Source: Treponema sp. | GTDB taxonomy: Bacteria > Spirochaetota > Spirochaetia > Treponematales > Treponemataceae | Direction: 5' to 3' | DNA: 64,000 bases | NCBI GenBank assembly: GCA_012520945.1 | Contig: JAAYNH010000010.1 | Coordinates: 91,241-155,240 of the forward strand | Shown here: positions 34,730-42,437 of the stretch, in pieces | How positions within the stretch are numbered: the stretch's first letter is position 1 | Layout of the letters: each line of letters starts with the position of its first letter | Notes under the pieces: generated by a model | Databases searched by the model: none | Seen by the model: only the letters and a program-made list of their open reading frames with translations | What the model was told of the DNA's origin: nothing | Translations under genes and position numbers: made by a program

Positions 34730-36411
34730 TTTATGTCACAAGCTTTTTGCAAAATTGAAATTAATTGTGCATATTTATGTTGCAATGTTTTGTTGCTACA
34801 TTCCATAATATAATTGTATTCATATCTGAATAATTTATCTTTTGCTATAATGGGCATATATTCAACTTTGTTTTTTACATAATAATGCTCAATACAACCG
34901 TTGTTAAGAATGTAAACACGAGCAGCTTCTGCGGCGGCAAAAACCAAGCTTGCCAAATTTCGAATGAGCGGAATTATTCGTGCTAAAGGTAAAGGCAAGA
35001 TATCATAAATATTATCTTTTAAATTATATATGCCTTGCAAGACAACGGTTTTAAATGTATCTAAATCTTCAGCATTATCATATTTATTATATAAAGAACG
35101 GCATTTTTCGGTAAAAAGCATAATCTTTCCTATGTGACTATTTTCGTATCGTGTTTTTGATGCTAGAGAATCATTGTATCCTTGCGAAAAAGAATCGATA
35201 TTTTTTTTGCTATGAAACTTAATGTCGTTTTCACAGATAAATTTTCCAACTGTTACCAAATAATCTTCTAAGCGACAAATTAACATATCCAACGTAATTT
35301 TTTGTGATAAAGAAGAATATATATTTGTACAAAAAATATTTTTCGAATTTTTATCTTGCCGATATAAATTATTTTCGCTAATATTTTCGAACAAAGTTTT
35401 ATAAAACGGTAATTGTTTTTCAAATTGTGCATCAAGCCAGTTTTGTACACGAATGTCTTCACAAACTACATCACGAAGTTTACTTCGAAATAAACTGTCC
35501 AAGTCACCGATAATGCGTGCGTCCGTTCCAAGTAAGTTACATACTTTACAAAAAACGCCTAATTCATCTTTCCCTCCTACATCTATGATACCGGTTCCTG
35601 CAGTACCGATATGATTATCCATGCGTGATAAAAGTAAACTGAATATTTGCTGATCTGTGTATCCTTCAACAAATATTTGATTATCCGAAAAGAAAAACTG
35701 TTTGTGGTAAGTATTAAAGCGTGGCAAAAAACGTTTAAATAAATTTTCGTCTTCTTTTTTTAATTTTTCAATATATGTTGGGCACGTGTTAATATGACAA
35801 ACTACAACGCCGATTAAATCTTTTGGGCTTAGTAAATCAATAAAAAAAGGCGAGTGTGTGATTAAAAAAAATATTTTATCTTTTTGTTTTTTTGCCGTTT
35901 TACGAATTTCATTCATAAAAAATAATTGAAATTGAGGATGCAAATGTAATTCAGGTTCATCGATAATTATACAATTTTCTTCACTTGAATATAATGAAAC
36001 TAGAAGTGTTAAAATTTCTTTTAAGCCGTGACATTCTTGATCTTTTAAATTATATTCAACGTTCCATGCTTTATTAACAACCATTGGAATAAGATTTCCA
36101 TTACTATCTTTTTCAAACTTAATTGATTTGCCAAACATATTTGATAAAACATTTTCTGTTTTTGTGCGTATATGTTTTTTTTCACTTAATATTTCTAAAA
36201 TTTCTTCTTCATGACGTCTTTCACTTGAAAGAAATTTGCACTTGTAGCCGTTTTGAGAAAATGTCTTGGCAATGTTTTGTGCTAATAAGGTTTTTCCGGA
36301 ACCGTTCGGTCCCACAATTAAATTTACTTGAGTCCAATTTTGTTTTTTGAAAGCCGTTTTTCCCCATAAAAACGGTAGTTTGATTTTTGTAGCAAGAGTT
36401 ATCATAAGCAT
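34726..36411 (-). CDS. OLD-like AAA ATPase with TOPRIM domain
   Basis: 561 residues. ABC/SMC-like ATPase half: Walker A GPNGSGKT (about 34-41), Walker B CIIIDEPELHLHPQ, switch FFLITHSPFF. This is followed by a TOPRIM-like nuclease region with the acidic Glu in IFVEGYTDQQIF and the DxD-type pair in ARIIGDLDSLFR, then a helical C-terminus. OLD-family proteins are DNA nucleases with roles in phage exclusion. No GajB-type helicase or reverse transcriptase is adjacent. Starts at 36411 or 36405; a TATAAT on the - strand lies at 36421-36416. Its stop interlocks with that of the Cas2-like gene. A defence role is inference. Confidence 0.75.
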   Translation of the reverse strand: MLMITLATKIKLPFLWGKTAFKKQNWTQVNLIVGPNGSGKTLLAQNIAKTFSQNGYKCKFLSSERRHEEEILEILSEKKHIRTKTENVLSNMFGKSIKFEKDSNGNLIPMVVNKAWNVEYNLKDQECHGLKEILTLLVSLYSSEENCIIIDEPELHLHPQFQLFFMNEIRKTAKKQKDKIFFLITHSPFFIDLLSPKDLIGVVVCHINTCPTYIEKLKKEDENLFKRFLPRFNTYHKQFFFSDNQIFVEGYTDQQIFSLLLSRMDNHIGTAGTGIIDVGGKDELGVFCKVCNLLGTDARIIGDLDSLFRSKLRDVVCEDIRVQNWLDAQFEKQLPFYKTLFENISENNLYRQDKNSKNIFCTNIYSSLSQKITLDMLICRLEDYLVTVGKFICENDIKFHSKKNIDSFSQGYNDSLASKTRYENSHIGKIMLFTEKCRSLYNKYDNAEDLDTFKTVVLQGIYNLKDNIYDILPLPLARIIPLIRNLASLVFAAAEAARVYILNNGCIEHYYVKNKVEYMPIIAKDKLFRYEYNYIMECSNKTLQHKYAQLISILQKACDIN

Positions 36412-36550
36412 TTATATTATAATGCGTAATTAGACAAAAATACAACAAAAAATTACAGTATGAATTTGTGATAAACCGTTGTATAATATGTTAGTATAAA
36501 GAATAAATTTATTTGCCGGTCAAATATATAATTTATAAAGGAAGGAAAAT
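36412..36550. promoter_or_regulatory. Divergent intergenic region (OLD-like / larA-like)
   Basis: A - strand TATAAT (36421-36416) with TTGTAT (36445-36440) at 18 bp points to the OLD-like gene. A + strand TATAAT (36482-36487) precedes the larA-like gene; its -35 is unclear. The resulting leader is about 55 nt and ends in a good Shine-Dalgarno (AAAGGAAGG, about 36537-36545) 5 bases before the ATG. The -35 elements are not shared here. Confidence 0.45.
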
Positions 36551-37837
36551 ATGGAAATATTTTTAGAATCTAAAAATGATAACGGTTTATCTGTTGAGGA
36601 AATTAAAGTAGCTGTTGCAAAGTCAATTGAAGGCGGAATGTATAATGGAAAAAAACTTAACAAAGTTTTAATTGTTCCGCCTGATTTTACTAGATTTCAC
36701 TCAAACTCAGGATTAATTACAAATATATATTATCATTTACTTAAAGATATTTGTGAAGTGGACATTTTGCCCGCACTTGGTACACATTTTCCAATGACAA
36801 AAGAAGAGTGTGAGAAAATGTTCGGTGATATTCCTTTTGAAAAATTTATCGTGCATAATTGGAAAACCGATGTTACAAAAATAGGTGAAGTGCCGGGCAG
36901 TTATTTGCAGGAAATTACTGAAGGTTTGTGGACCGATCCGATTGATGTGGAAGTGAATAATCTTGTAATGGACGAAAGTTATGACCTAATCCTTTCTGTA
37001 GGGCAGGTTGTGCCTCATGAAGTAATAGGCATGGCAAACCAATCTAAAAATATATTTGTAGGGGTTGGCGGTAAAGATATGATTAATAAAAGTCATATGG
37101 TTGGTGCAGTTTACGGTATGGAAAGAATGATGGGTAAAGATTTTACTCCTGTTCGCTTGGTTTTCGATTACGGTATGAAGCATTTTTTACATAATCGTCC
37201 AATTTTATATGTACTTACAGTAACTACGGCACCGGGCGGAAACATTCGTCAACACGGACTTTTTATTAGTGAAAATAGAGTAGGATTGGAAAAAGCTATT
37301 GCACTTGCTCAAGAAAAGAATATTGATTTTGTTGATAAGCCAATAAAAAAATGCGTTGTATATTTAGATCCAAGCGAATTTCGTTCAACATGGCTTGGAA
37401 ATAAAAGTGTTTATCGTACACGTATGGCAATTGCAGACGGTGGTGAGTTAATAGTTTTAGCTCCGGGCGTTCATCAGTTCGGTGAAGATCCCGGCAACGA
37501 TAAAATTATTCGAAAATATGGTTATTGTGGTCGCTTGAAGACACTTGAATTATTCCAAAAAGAAAAAGATTTGCAAGAAAACATGGGAACAGCTGCACAT
37601 TTAATTCACGGTTCGTCGGACGGGCGTTTTGAAGTAACTTATGCAGTGAAAAATATCTCTGAAGAAGAAATTGCAAGCGTTCATTTTAAATCTGCAAGTT
37701 ATGATGAAATGATAAAAAGATACAATCCTGATAAATTGGAATACGGTTGGAATACAATGGATGACGGTGAAGAAATTTATTATATTCCAAATCCGGCATT
37801 AGGATTATGGATCGATAAAGGTCGTTTTAATTCATAA
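36551..37837 (+). CDS. LarA-family (nickel-pincer lactate racemase-like) enzyme
   Basis: 428 residues. LarA enzymes racemise or epimerise 2-hydroxy acids with a covalently bound nickel-pincer nucleotide. Family features: RFHSN near 50-55, ALGTHFPMTKEE (a catalytic-type His), VPHEVIGMANQSKNIFVGVGGKDMINKSH (second His and the lysine that carries the cofactor), and a C-terminal domain with APGVHQFGEDPGNDK. No larB, larC or larE cofactor genes lie in the window, so they must be elsewhere or the substrate and cofactor differ. Strong Shine-Dalgarno GGAAGG. Single-gene unit ended by a hairpin. Confidence 0.82.
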   Translation: MEIFLESKNDNGLSVEEIKVAVAKSIEGGMYNGKKLNKVLIVPPDFTRFHSNSGLITNIYYHLLKDICEVDILPALGTHFPMTKEECEKMFGDIPFEKFIVHNWKTDVTKIGEVPGSYLQEITEGLWTDPIDVEVNNLVMDESYDLILSVGQVVPHEVIGMANQSKNIFVGVGGKDMINKSHMVGAVYGMERMMGKDFTPVRLVFDYGMKHFLHNRPILYVLTVTTAPGGNIRQHGLFISENRVGLEKAIALAQEKNIDFVDKPIKKCVVYLDPSEFRSTWLGNKSVYRTRMAIADGGELIVLAPGVHQFGEDPGNDKIIRKYGYCGRLKTLELFQKEKDLQENMGTAAHLIHGSSDGRFEVTYAVKNISEEEIASVHFKSASYDEMIKRYNPDKLEYGWNTMDDGEEIYYIPNPALGLWIDKGRFNS

Positions 37838-37857
37838 TTCTATAATATCGATTATTG

Positions 37858-37903
37858 AAATAGGATAGGCAGGAGAGTAATTTATCCTTCTTATCCTATT
37901 TTT
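37858..37903 (+). terminator. Rho-independent terminator after larA-like gene
   Basis: Outer stem AAATAGGATA/TATCCTATTT with an inner AGGA/TCCT, followed by a T run on the + strand. The T run is short on the - strand, so it works best for the larA-like gene; it overlaps the stop codon of the convergent gene. Confidence 0.7.
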
Positions 37904-39056
37904 GTATTGTTATGCTGAATCCCATATTTAGCTCAGGAACTGCACCCGGCTCTAGACCCAATTCTTTGCCGTAAATTGCATAGTCAATGCACAAATATTC
38001 GAGTTTTAAACCAAAGCCTAATGCCATATACGTTTCGTTTATTCCGAAACGAAATGCGAGTGTGTTAAAAATCATCAATTCCGTGCCGTAAGATAATTCA
38101 AGTAATTTATTTCTGGAAAGAGGCGTTTCGTTTACTAAATTAAATAAATTATTAATGTCAAACATTATTTTCCATGAAGAAATAAAACCGCGAGTCCAAG
38201 TTTTCATTGGAATGTCCACTGCACAACCTAAGGCAAGTTTAGGTGTTGTTATTTGCATTTTTGTATCGTAATCGGATTTAAATGTGAAGATTTGTGAAAA
38301 TGTATCGTATTTTTTTACAAATGTTTGTCCAAAAAAGTTTTCCCAATTAAAAGCTATTCTGAAAATGCGAAACATTTGGACGTTAATTCCTAAGTCAAAT
38401 CCGTATCCTAAAATTGTGTGCATTGGAAAAGAATTAAAATCAATATTAAGTAATTCTGTAGGTGCATCATTAAAAATACCTTCCGTTTGAAAAAATCCTT
38501 GTGCACCGATTCCTAATGAAATTATAAATTCTGAAAATTTGACTGGATATGCATAACCCATTTTAAATAAAAATTCTTCTCCGCCATATATATTTGAAGA
38601 ACTAATGGAAGGAATTTCAGCTAATGCATACGTTCTGTTAAAAAATCCCCAGCCGAAATTTTCTTTGATTGCACCAAAAGACAAAGGTCCGGAAATATCT
38701 GTTCCTATGCGAATATTCTCTGCTTGACTTAATATTTCAAGCATTTTTGTCATAAGATTTGAGTCGTCGCTTTCATTAGATTCAATTATACTATTAATAA
38801 ATAAAGGCAACTGTTGTAAGTTTCCATTAACATTTACTTGTGCAGAAGGAAACAATATTTTATTTCCGGTTAAACCGATGTTTGCCGGATTTGCAATAAA
38901 AGAATAATATGAAGAATTGTCAGCAACGAATAAACCTCCCATGCTAAAGTCGCGCATTGAAATAACTTTAGGATGTTTAATATTAAAAGAAAAGTCTGTG
39001 GCAAAAATGAAAAATGTTGTGCAAAAAGCAAAGAAAAAGCAAATAAGTTTTTTCAT
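37896..39056 (-). CDS. Outer-membrane barrel-like protein
   Basis: 386 residues with a signal peptide (about 1-19, ends FFIFA) and a beta-strand-rich body with alternating aromatics, glycine turns and a terminal strand ending MGFSITIQK, as in FadL/OmpP1-like or conserved-plug barrels. It contains an early PKVISMRDFSMGG and NPANIGLTGNKILFPSA, typical of a family of Treponema surface proteins I cannot name firmly. The start is coupled to the upstream lipoprotein gene (ATGA overlap), whose glycine-rich tail supplies the Shine-Dalgarno. Porin or lipid transporter roles are possible. Confidence 0.62.
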   Translation of the reverse strand: MKKLICFFFAFCTTFFIFATDFSFNIKHPKVISMRDFSMGGLFVADNSSYYSFIANPANIGLTGNKILFPSAQVNVNGNLQQLPLFINSIIESNESDDSNLMTKMLEILSQAENIRIGTDISGPLSFGAIKENFGWGFFNRTYALAEIPSISSSNIYGGEEFLFKMGYAYPVKFSEFIISLGIGAQGFFQTEGIFNDAPTELLNIDFNSFPMHTILGYGFDLGINVQMFRIFRIAFNWENFFGQTFVKKYDTFSQIFTFKSDYDTKMQITTPKLALGCAVDIPMKTWTRGFISSWKIMFDINNLFNLVNETPLSRNKLLELSYGTELMIFNTLAFRFGINETYMALGFGLKLEYLCIDYAIYGKELGLEPGAVPELNMGFSITIQK

Positions 39057-39928
39057 CCTCCAACTCCTCCTTCTTCGCCTTCTTCCGGATTTTCACTTGA
39101 GTTTTCAGTACTCAGTCCTAAAAAACTTGCTAAATTAATTTCGCCGTATTTTGTTTCTTTTAAATCATCGGAGCGGTCAATTGTGTTGTCGTCAGCGTCT
39201 TTTAATGTGCTTTTTCCGCCTAAGACAAGCAAAACATCAATAATGGCTTCAAGTTTTTCTGCTGAGGCTACATTAATTACACCTTCATCAATTGCATTTG
39301 CTGTAGCAACTCTGGCAACAGTGCCTTCTTGTAAATCCGTTATGGTATCTTTAATAAGATTAAATCGTTCAGCAGGAGTTTTTTCGGATGTTTCAGTAGT
39401 TTCGGCACTAACAATTTGTGTTATTAATGCAACACACGCAACCATCATTGCTTGTGTGTCTGCGTCTGAAAGTGTGGTTTTATCCTGTAAAATTTTTACA
39501 GCAGCGGTTGGGTCAACGCTTTGGGCAACAGTAACTAAATTATTTATTAAATCATCTTCCGTTTCCATTGGATTTTCTGAAGTAAGTGCATTCAAAGACA
39601 TAACAATTTGATTTAAGGGTAAAACTGTGTTCACTAATAAATTCATTACGTTTTCTTTTTGTGTAGTTGTACGTGCACTAATTTCTTCATCACTGCGTTT
39701 TGACAGTTCATTCATAATTGCAAGGGAAAAAGATGCGTCGCGTAAATATTCAACATCACCTGCCATATTTGCAAGTTCATTTGTATTAATATTTTTTACT
39801 CTAGCTTCGTATGGGCGACTAAAATTTTGACCAAACCAGTTTGTTCCAATAGAATTTGTAAAAATATTGCAACTTGAAAGAGAAATTAAAGTGCAAATTA
39901 TCATACTTATTGAAATAAATTTTGCCAT
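39053..39928 (-). CDS. Lipoprotein of unknown function
   Basis: The start is set at ATG 39928, preceded by a near-perfect AAGGAGGT five bases upstream; the longer frame to 39979 is rejected. About 291 residues: signal peptide MAKFISISMIICTLISLSSC with lipobox LSSC (Cys 20), then an almost wholly helical, alanine-rich body with many acidic and threonine residues, ending EEGEEGGVGG. It appears to be an envelope lipoprotein paired with the downstream barrel protein. No recognised domain. Confidence 0.6.
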   Translation of the reverse strand: MAKFISISMIICTLISLSSCNIFTNSIGTNWFGQNFSRPYEARVKNINTNELANMAGDVEYLRDASFSLAIMNELSKRSDEEISARTTTQKENVMNLLVNTVLPLNQIVMSLNALTSENPMETEDDLINNLVTVAQSVDPTAAVKILQDKTTLSDADTQAMMVACVALITQIVSAETTETSEKTPAERFNLIKDTITDLQEGTVARVATANAIDEGVINVASAEKLEAIIDVLLVLGGKSTLKDADDNTIDRSDDLKETKYGEINLASFLGLSTENSSENPEEGEEGGVGG

Positions 39929-40002
39929 AAAAACCTCCTTCATCTTTATATTATCGGCATAAAGACTCTGTTTCTGCATATATAATTTTAAATCAATTTT
40001 CC

Positions 40003-41370
40003 TTACAAAACAACTTTAAATAAAATTAAACTTTGTGCATCAATATTTGCAATTTTGCTTTTTCCGGTAATTTTGACAAGCACTTCGCCTGAGTAATATT
40101 CAGAGTTTTTTAAATTTGTAATGTGAACGTGTAAAAAGTTTTCCGTTACAGCACGTATTATGGAGCTTTTTCTTTTTTCAATTATTGCTTTAAAAATTTT
40201 TCCTTGCATTGCGTCAATAAAATGATTTTTTTGCTCATTTGCAAGAAAATTCAAAGTTTTTACTCTTTCTTTTGTAATATTTTGTGGAATTTTTGGCTTC
40301 ATTTTTGCTCCTTCCGTACCGGGTCTTGGTGAAAAAGGAAAAACATGGATGTCGCTAAAGTTACATTTTTTGCATAATTCAAGTGTCTGTAAAAAATCTT
40401 CTTCAGTTTCACCGGCAAAACCTACAATTATATCGCATGCAATAAAAGCATAATTTTTTACTTTGCGTAAATTCTCAACTGCCTTAATAATATCTGTGCT
40501 TAAATATGGACGTGCCATTAGTTTAAGAATTTTGTCGGAACCGCTTTGTGCAGATAAATGAAAATGAGGCCGAATACGTTCATTTTTTATAATATTGCAA
40601 AATTCTTCTGTAATAGTTTGCGGATATAAACTTGAAAGACGAAAATTAATTTCTTTAGTATTTTCAAGTAAAAATTTTAATAGGCTTGAGAGGTTTAAAA
40701 ATGTCTCATTAAATTTGCCATAATATTGTGAAAGATTTATGCCCGTTAAAACAACTTCTTTTTGCCCGATTTTTTCTAATTTTTTTACACGATTTAAAAC
40801 TTCTTTTGCATCTAAAGAAATAGATTTTCCGCGTGCGAGATGTATTCGGCAAAAAGTACAATTATTATTGCAACCGTCTTGAATTTTCACGGAAGAACGT
40901 GAATGTGCAACAAAAGTATCTGTGGAAAGTGCAAAAGTAGTTTTGCCTGATTTTTCACAATTATGAGAAATGAGAAAATCTTTTACTGCATTGACGGGAT
41001 TGTTTTGATGTTTTTGTAAAAGATAAGGTAATTTTTGTGCTAAAAAAAGTAAATTATCTTTTTGTGTGCCCGGCAAAACTAAAATATTTTGTCCAAGTGA
41101 AATTATTTCAGATTTATCAAGTTCTGCATAACAACCTGTAACTAAAATACATGCCTTAGGGCATTTTTCATTTAATAATCTGATTATGCGCCGTGCTTTT
41201 TGTTCTGCTTTGCTTGTAACGGTGCATGTATTTACAATGCATAAAATCGTATTGTGAGAAGGGGAAGATGTTTCAACTGAAAAACCATTGTCTAAAAATG
41301 CCCGTGCGGCACTTTCGCTTTCAATTTGATTAACGCGACAGCCCAAGGTTTCAAAAAAAATTGATATCAT
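40003..41370 (-). CDS. mtaB: MtaB-type tRNA methylthiotransferase (radical SAM)
   Basis: 455 residues. An N-terminal methylthiotransferase domain begins FFETLGCRVNQIES and carries cysteines including CTVT and TGCYAE. The radical-SAM cluster motif is CNNNCTFC in KIQDGCNNNCTFCRIHLARGKS, followed by LTGINLSQYYG. The GCRVNQ N-terminus and the segment FHLSAQSGSDKILKLMARPY place it with MtaB, which makes ms2t6A37 in tRNA, rather than MiaB or RimO. It carries a C-terminal TRAM-like region (about 385-450). Located 13 bp after a TPR gene on the same strand. Confidence 0.9.
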   Translation of the reverse strand: MISIFFETLGCRVNQIESESAARAFLDNGFSVETSSPSHNTILCIVNTCTVTSKAEQKARRIIRLLNEKCPKACILVTGCYAELDKSEIISLGQNILVLPGTQKDNLLFLAQKLPYLLQKHQNNPVNAVKDFLISHNCEKSGKTTFALSTDTFVAHSRSSVKIQDGCNNNCTFCRIHLARGKSISLDAKEVLNRVKKLEKIGQKEVVLTGINLSQYYGKFNETFLNLSSLLKFLLENTKEINFRLSSLYPQTITEEFCNIIKNERIRPHFHLSAQSGSDKILKLMARPYLSTDIIKAVENLRKVKNYAFIACDIIVGFAGETEEDFLQTLELCKKCNFSDIHVFPFSPRPGTEGAKMKPKIPQNITKERVKTLNFLANEQKNHFIDAMQGKIFKAIIEKRKSSIIRAVTENFLHVHITNLKNSEYYSGEVLVKITGKSKIANIDAQSLILFKVVL

Positions 41371-41383
41371 AATGAACCAAAAA

Positions 41384-42004
41384 TTATCGGATTAAGGGCA
41401 TAACTCTTTCTTTGCCACGACGTGCATCTTCCGCACCGTTATTTAAATCAAGAGCCTTATCATATGCTATTACAGCTTTGTCATATTTTTTTGTCATTTC
41501 ACGGGCATAACCTAATCGAATCCACCAAGCTTCTTTTAAAGGTTCCAAAAGAACTGCTTGCGACAAAGCAATATCTGCATGTTCATACATGGCTTGTAAA
41601 ACATAAATTTCGCCGATAAAATAATATGCTAAACCTAATCTGTCTCCGTTTGAACTAACTAAAGAAATATATTCTTGAAAAAGATTTAACGCTTCGACAT
41701 TTTTTCCAAGATAAAATTTTGCTTCTGCTAAAATTTCAATAATTCTGTGGTCATATTGTGAAATTTTTCGTGCATTAGTTGCATGTAATTCGGCTTCGGC
41801 AAATTGCCTATTATTTACTAAACTCCAACATAAAACAACGTATGAATCCATATTTTTAGCATTTTGTTTTAATTCGTCTTCACACACTTTGATAGCTCCA
41901 ACGTAATTTCCCGCCCTATACATTTTATATGCATCAGATTTCGTTTGTGCAAAGAATGAGTACATGGTTAAAGAGAATAAAAAAAATGCAATTGTTTTTT
42001 TCAA
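41384..42004 (-). CDS. Secreted TPR protein
   Basis: 206 residues starting from a TTG directly after the bactofilin stop (TAATTG), with AAAGG about 9 bases upstream. A signal peptide (about 1-19, ends YSFFA) is followed by four to five TPR units (about 22-200: YKMYRAGNYVGAIKVCEDEL, then YFIGEIYVLQAMYEHADIAL and KYDKAVIAYDKALDLNNGAE). Probably periplasmic scaffold. It lies between bactofilin and mtaB in one - strand run. Confidence 0.7.
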   Translation of the reverse strand: MKKTIAFFLFSLTMYSFFAQTKSDAYKMYRAGNYVGAIKVCEDELKQNAKNMDSYVVLCWSLVNNRQFAEAELHATNARKISQYDHRIIEILAEAKFYLGKNVEALNLFQEYISLVSSNGDRLGLAYYFIGEIYVLQAMYEHADIALSQAVLLEPLKEAWWIRLGYAREMTKKYDKAVIAYDKALDLNNGAEDARRGKERVMPLIR

Positions 42005-42373
42005 TTAAAAATGCCTTTGTGTCATTATGCAACGTCCGGTAAAAACGCTACCCGGTTCTAAAACAACTTGTGCAGCTGTAATATCGCCGTGAACAATGCC
42101 TTTTTTTGTCACAAAAACTAAATTTTGAGCCGTAATATCACCTTCAACACGTCCTTTAACTAAAACTCTATTTGCGGTAATATTTGCAGAAACTAATGCA
42201 TTGGAATCAATTACCAAATCACTTGTTGCATCAATGGTACCTCTTACCGTACCTTTTATCATAAAAGGCTTTGCGAATTGTACCGTACCGATAAATTCAA
42301 TGTCATCCGCTAGAACTGTATCAAAATCATCTTCTTCTAGCTCAAAAAAATCGCCGTCTTTTGCTGTAAACAT
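42005..42373 (-). CDS. Bactofilin
   Basis: 122 residues from ATG 42373 (MFTAKDGDFFELEEDDFD). The start is fixed by a leaderless promoter (TTGCAA-17-TATAAT-6-ATG); the longer frame adds a spurious hydrophobic N-terminus. The body is the right-handed beta-helix of bactofilins: regular repeats such as IKGTVRGTIDATSDLVIDSN, VLVKGRVEGDITAQNLVFV and KKGIVHGDITAAQVVLEPGS. Bactofilins polymerise into cytoskeletal filaments tied to cell shape and often work with M23 peptidases; one M23 gene occurs at 48021 in this window. Confidence 0.88.
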   Translation of the reverse strand: MFTAKDGDFFELEEDDFDTVLADDIEFIGTVQFAKPFMIKGTVRGTIDATSDLVIDSNALVSANITANRVLVKGRVEGDITAQNLVFVTKKGIVHGDITAAQVVLEPGSVFTGRCIMTQRHF

Positions 42374-42437
42374 AAAACAATTATACATTAAAAAAAATAT
42401 GCTTGCAAGTGTGAAAAGATATTGATATTCTAAAGGC
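42374..42437 (+). promoter_or_regulatory. Symmetric divergent leaderless promoters sharing palindromic TTGCAA
   Basis: One TTGCAA (42403-42408), identical on both strands. + strand: 17 bp to TATTCT (42426-42431), six bases, ATG 42438. - strand: 17 bp to a perfect TATAAT (42385-42380), six bases, ATG 42373. The palindrome is centred at 42405.5, the exact midpoint of the two start codons. No Shine-Dalgarno at usable spacing on either side. Confidence 0.78.
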
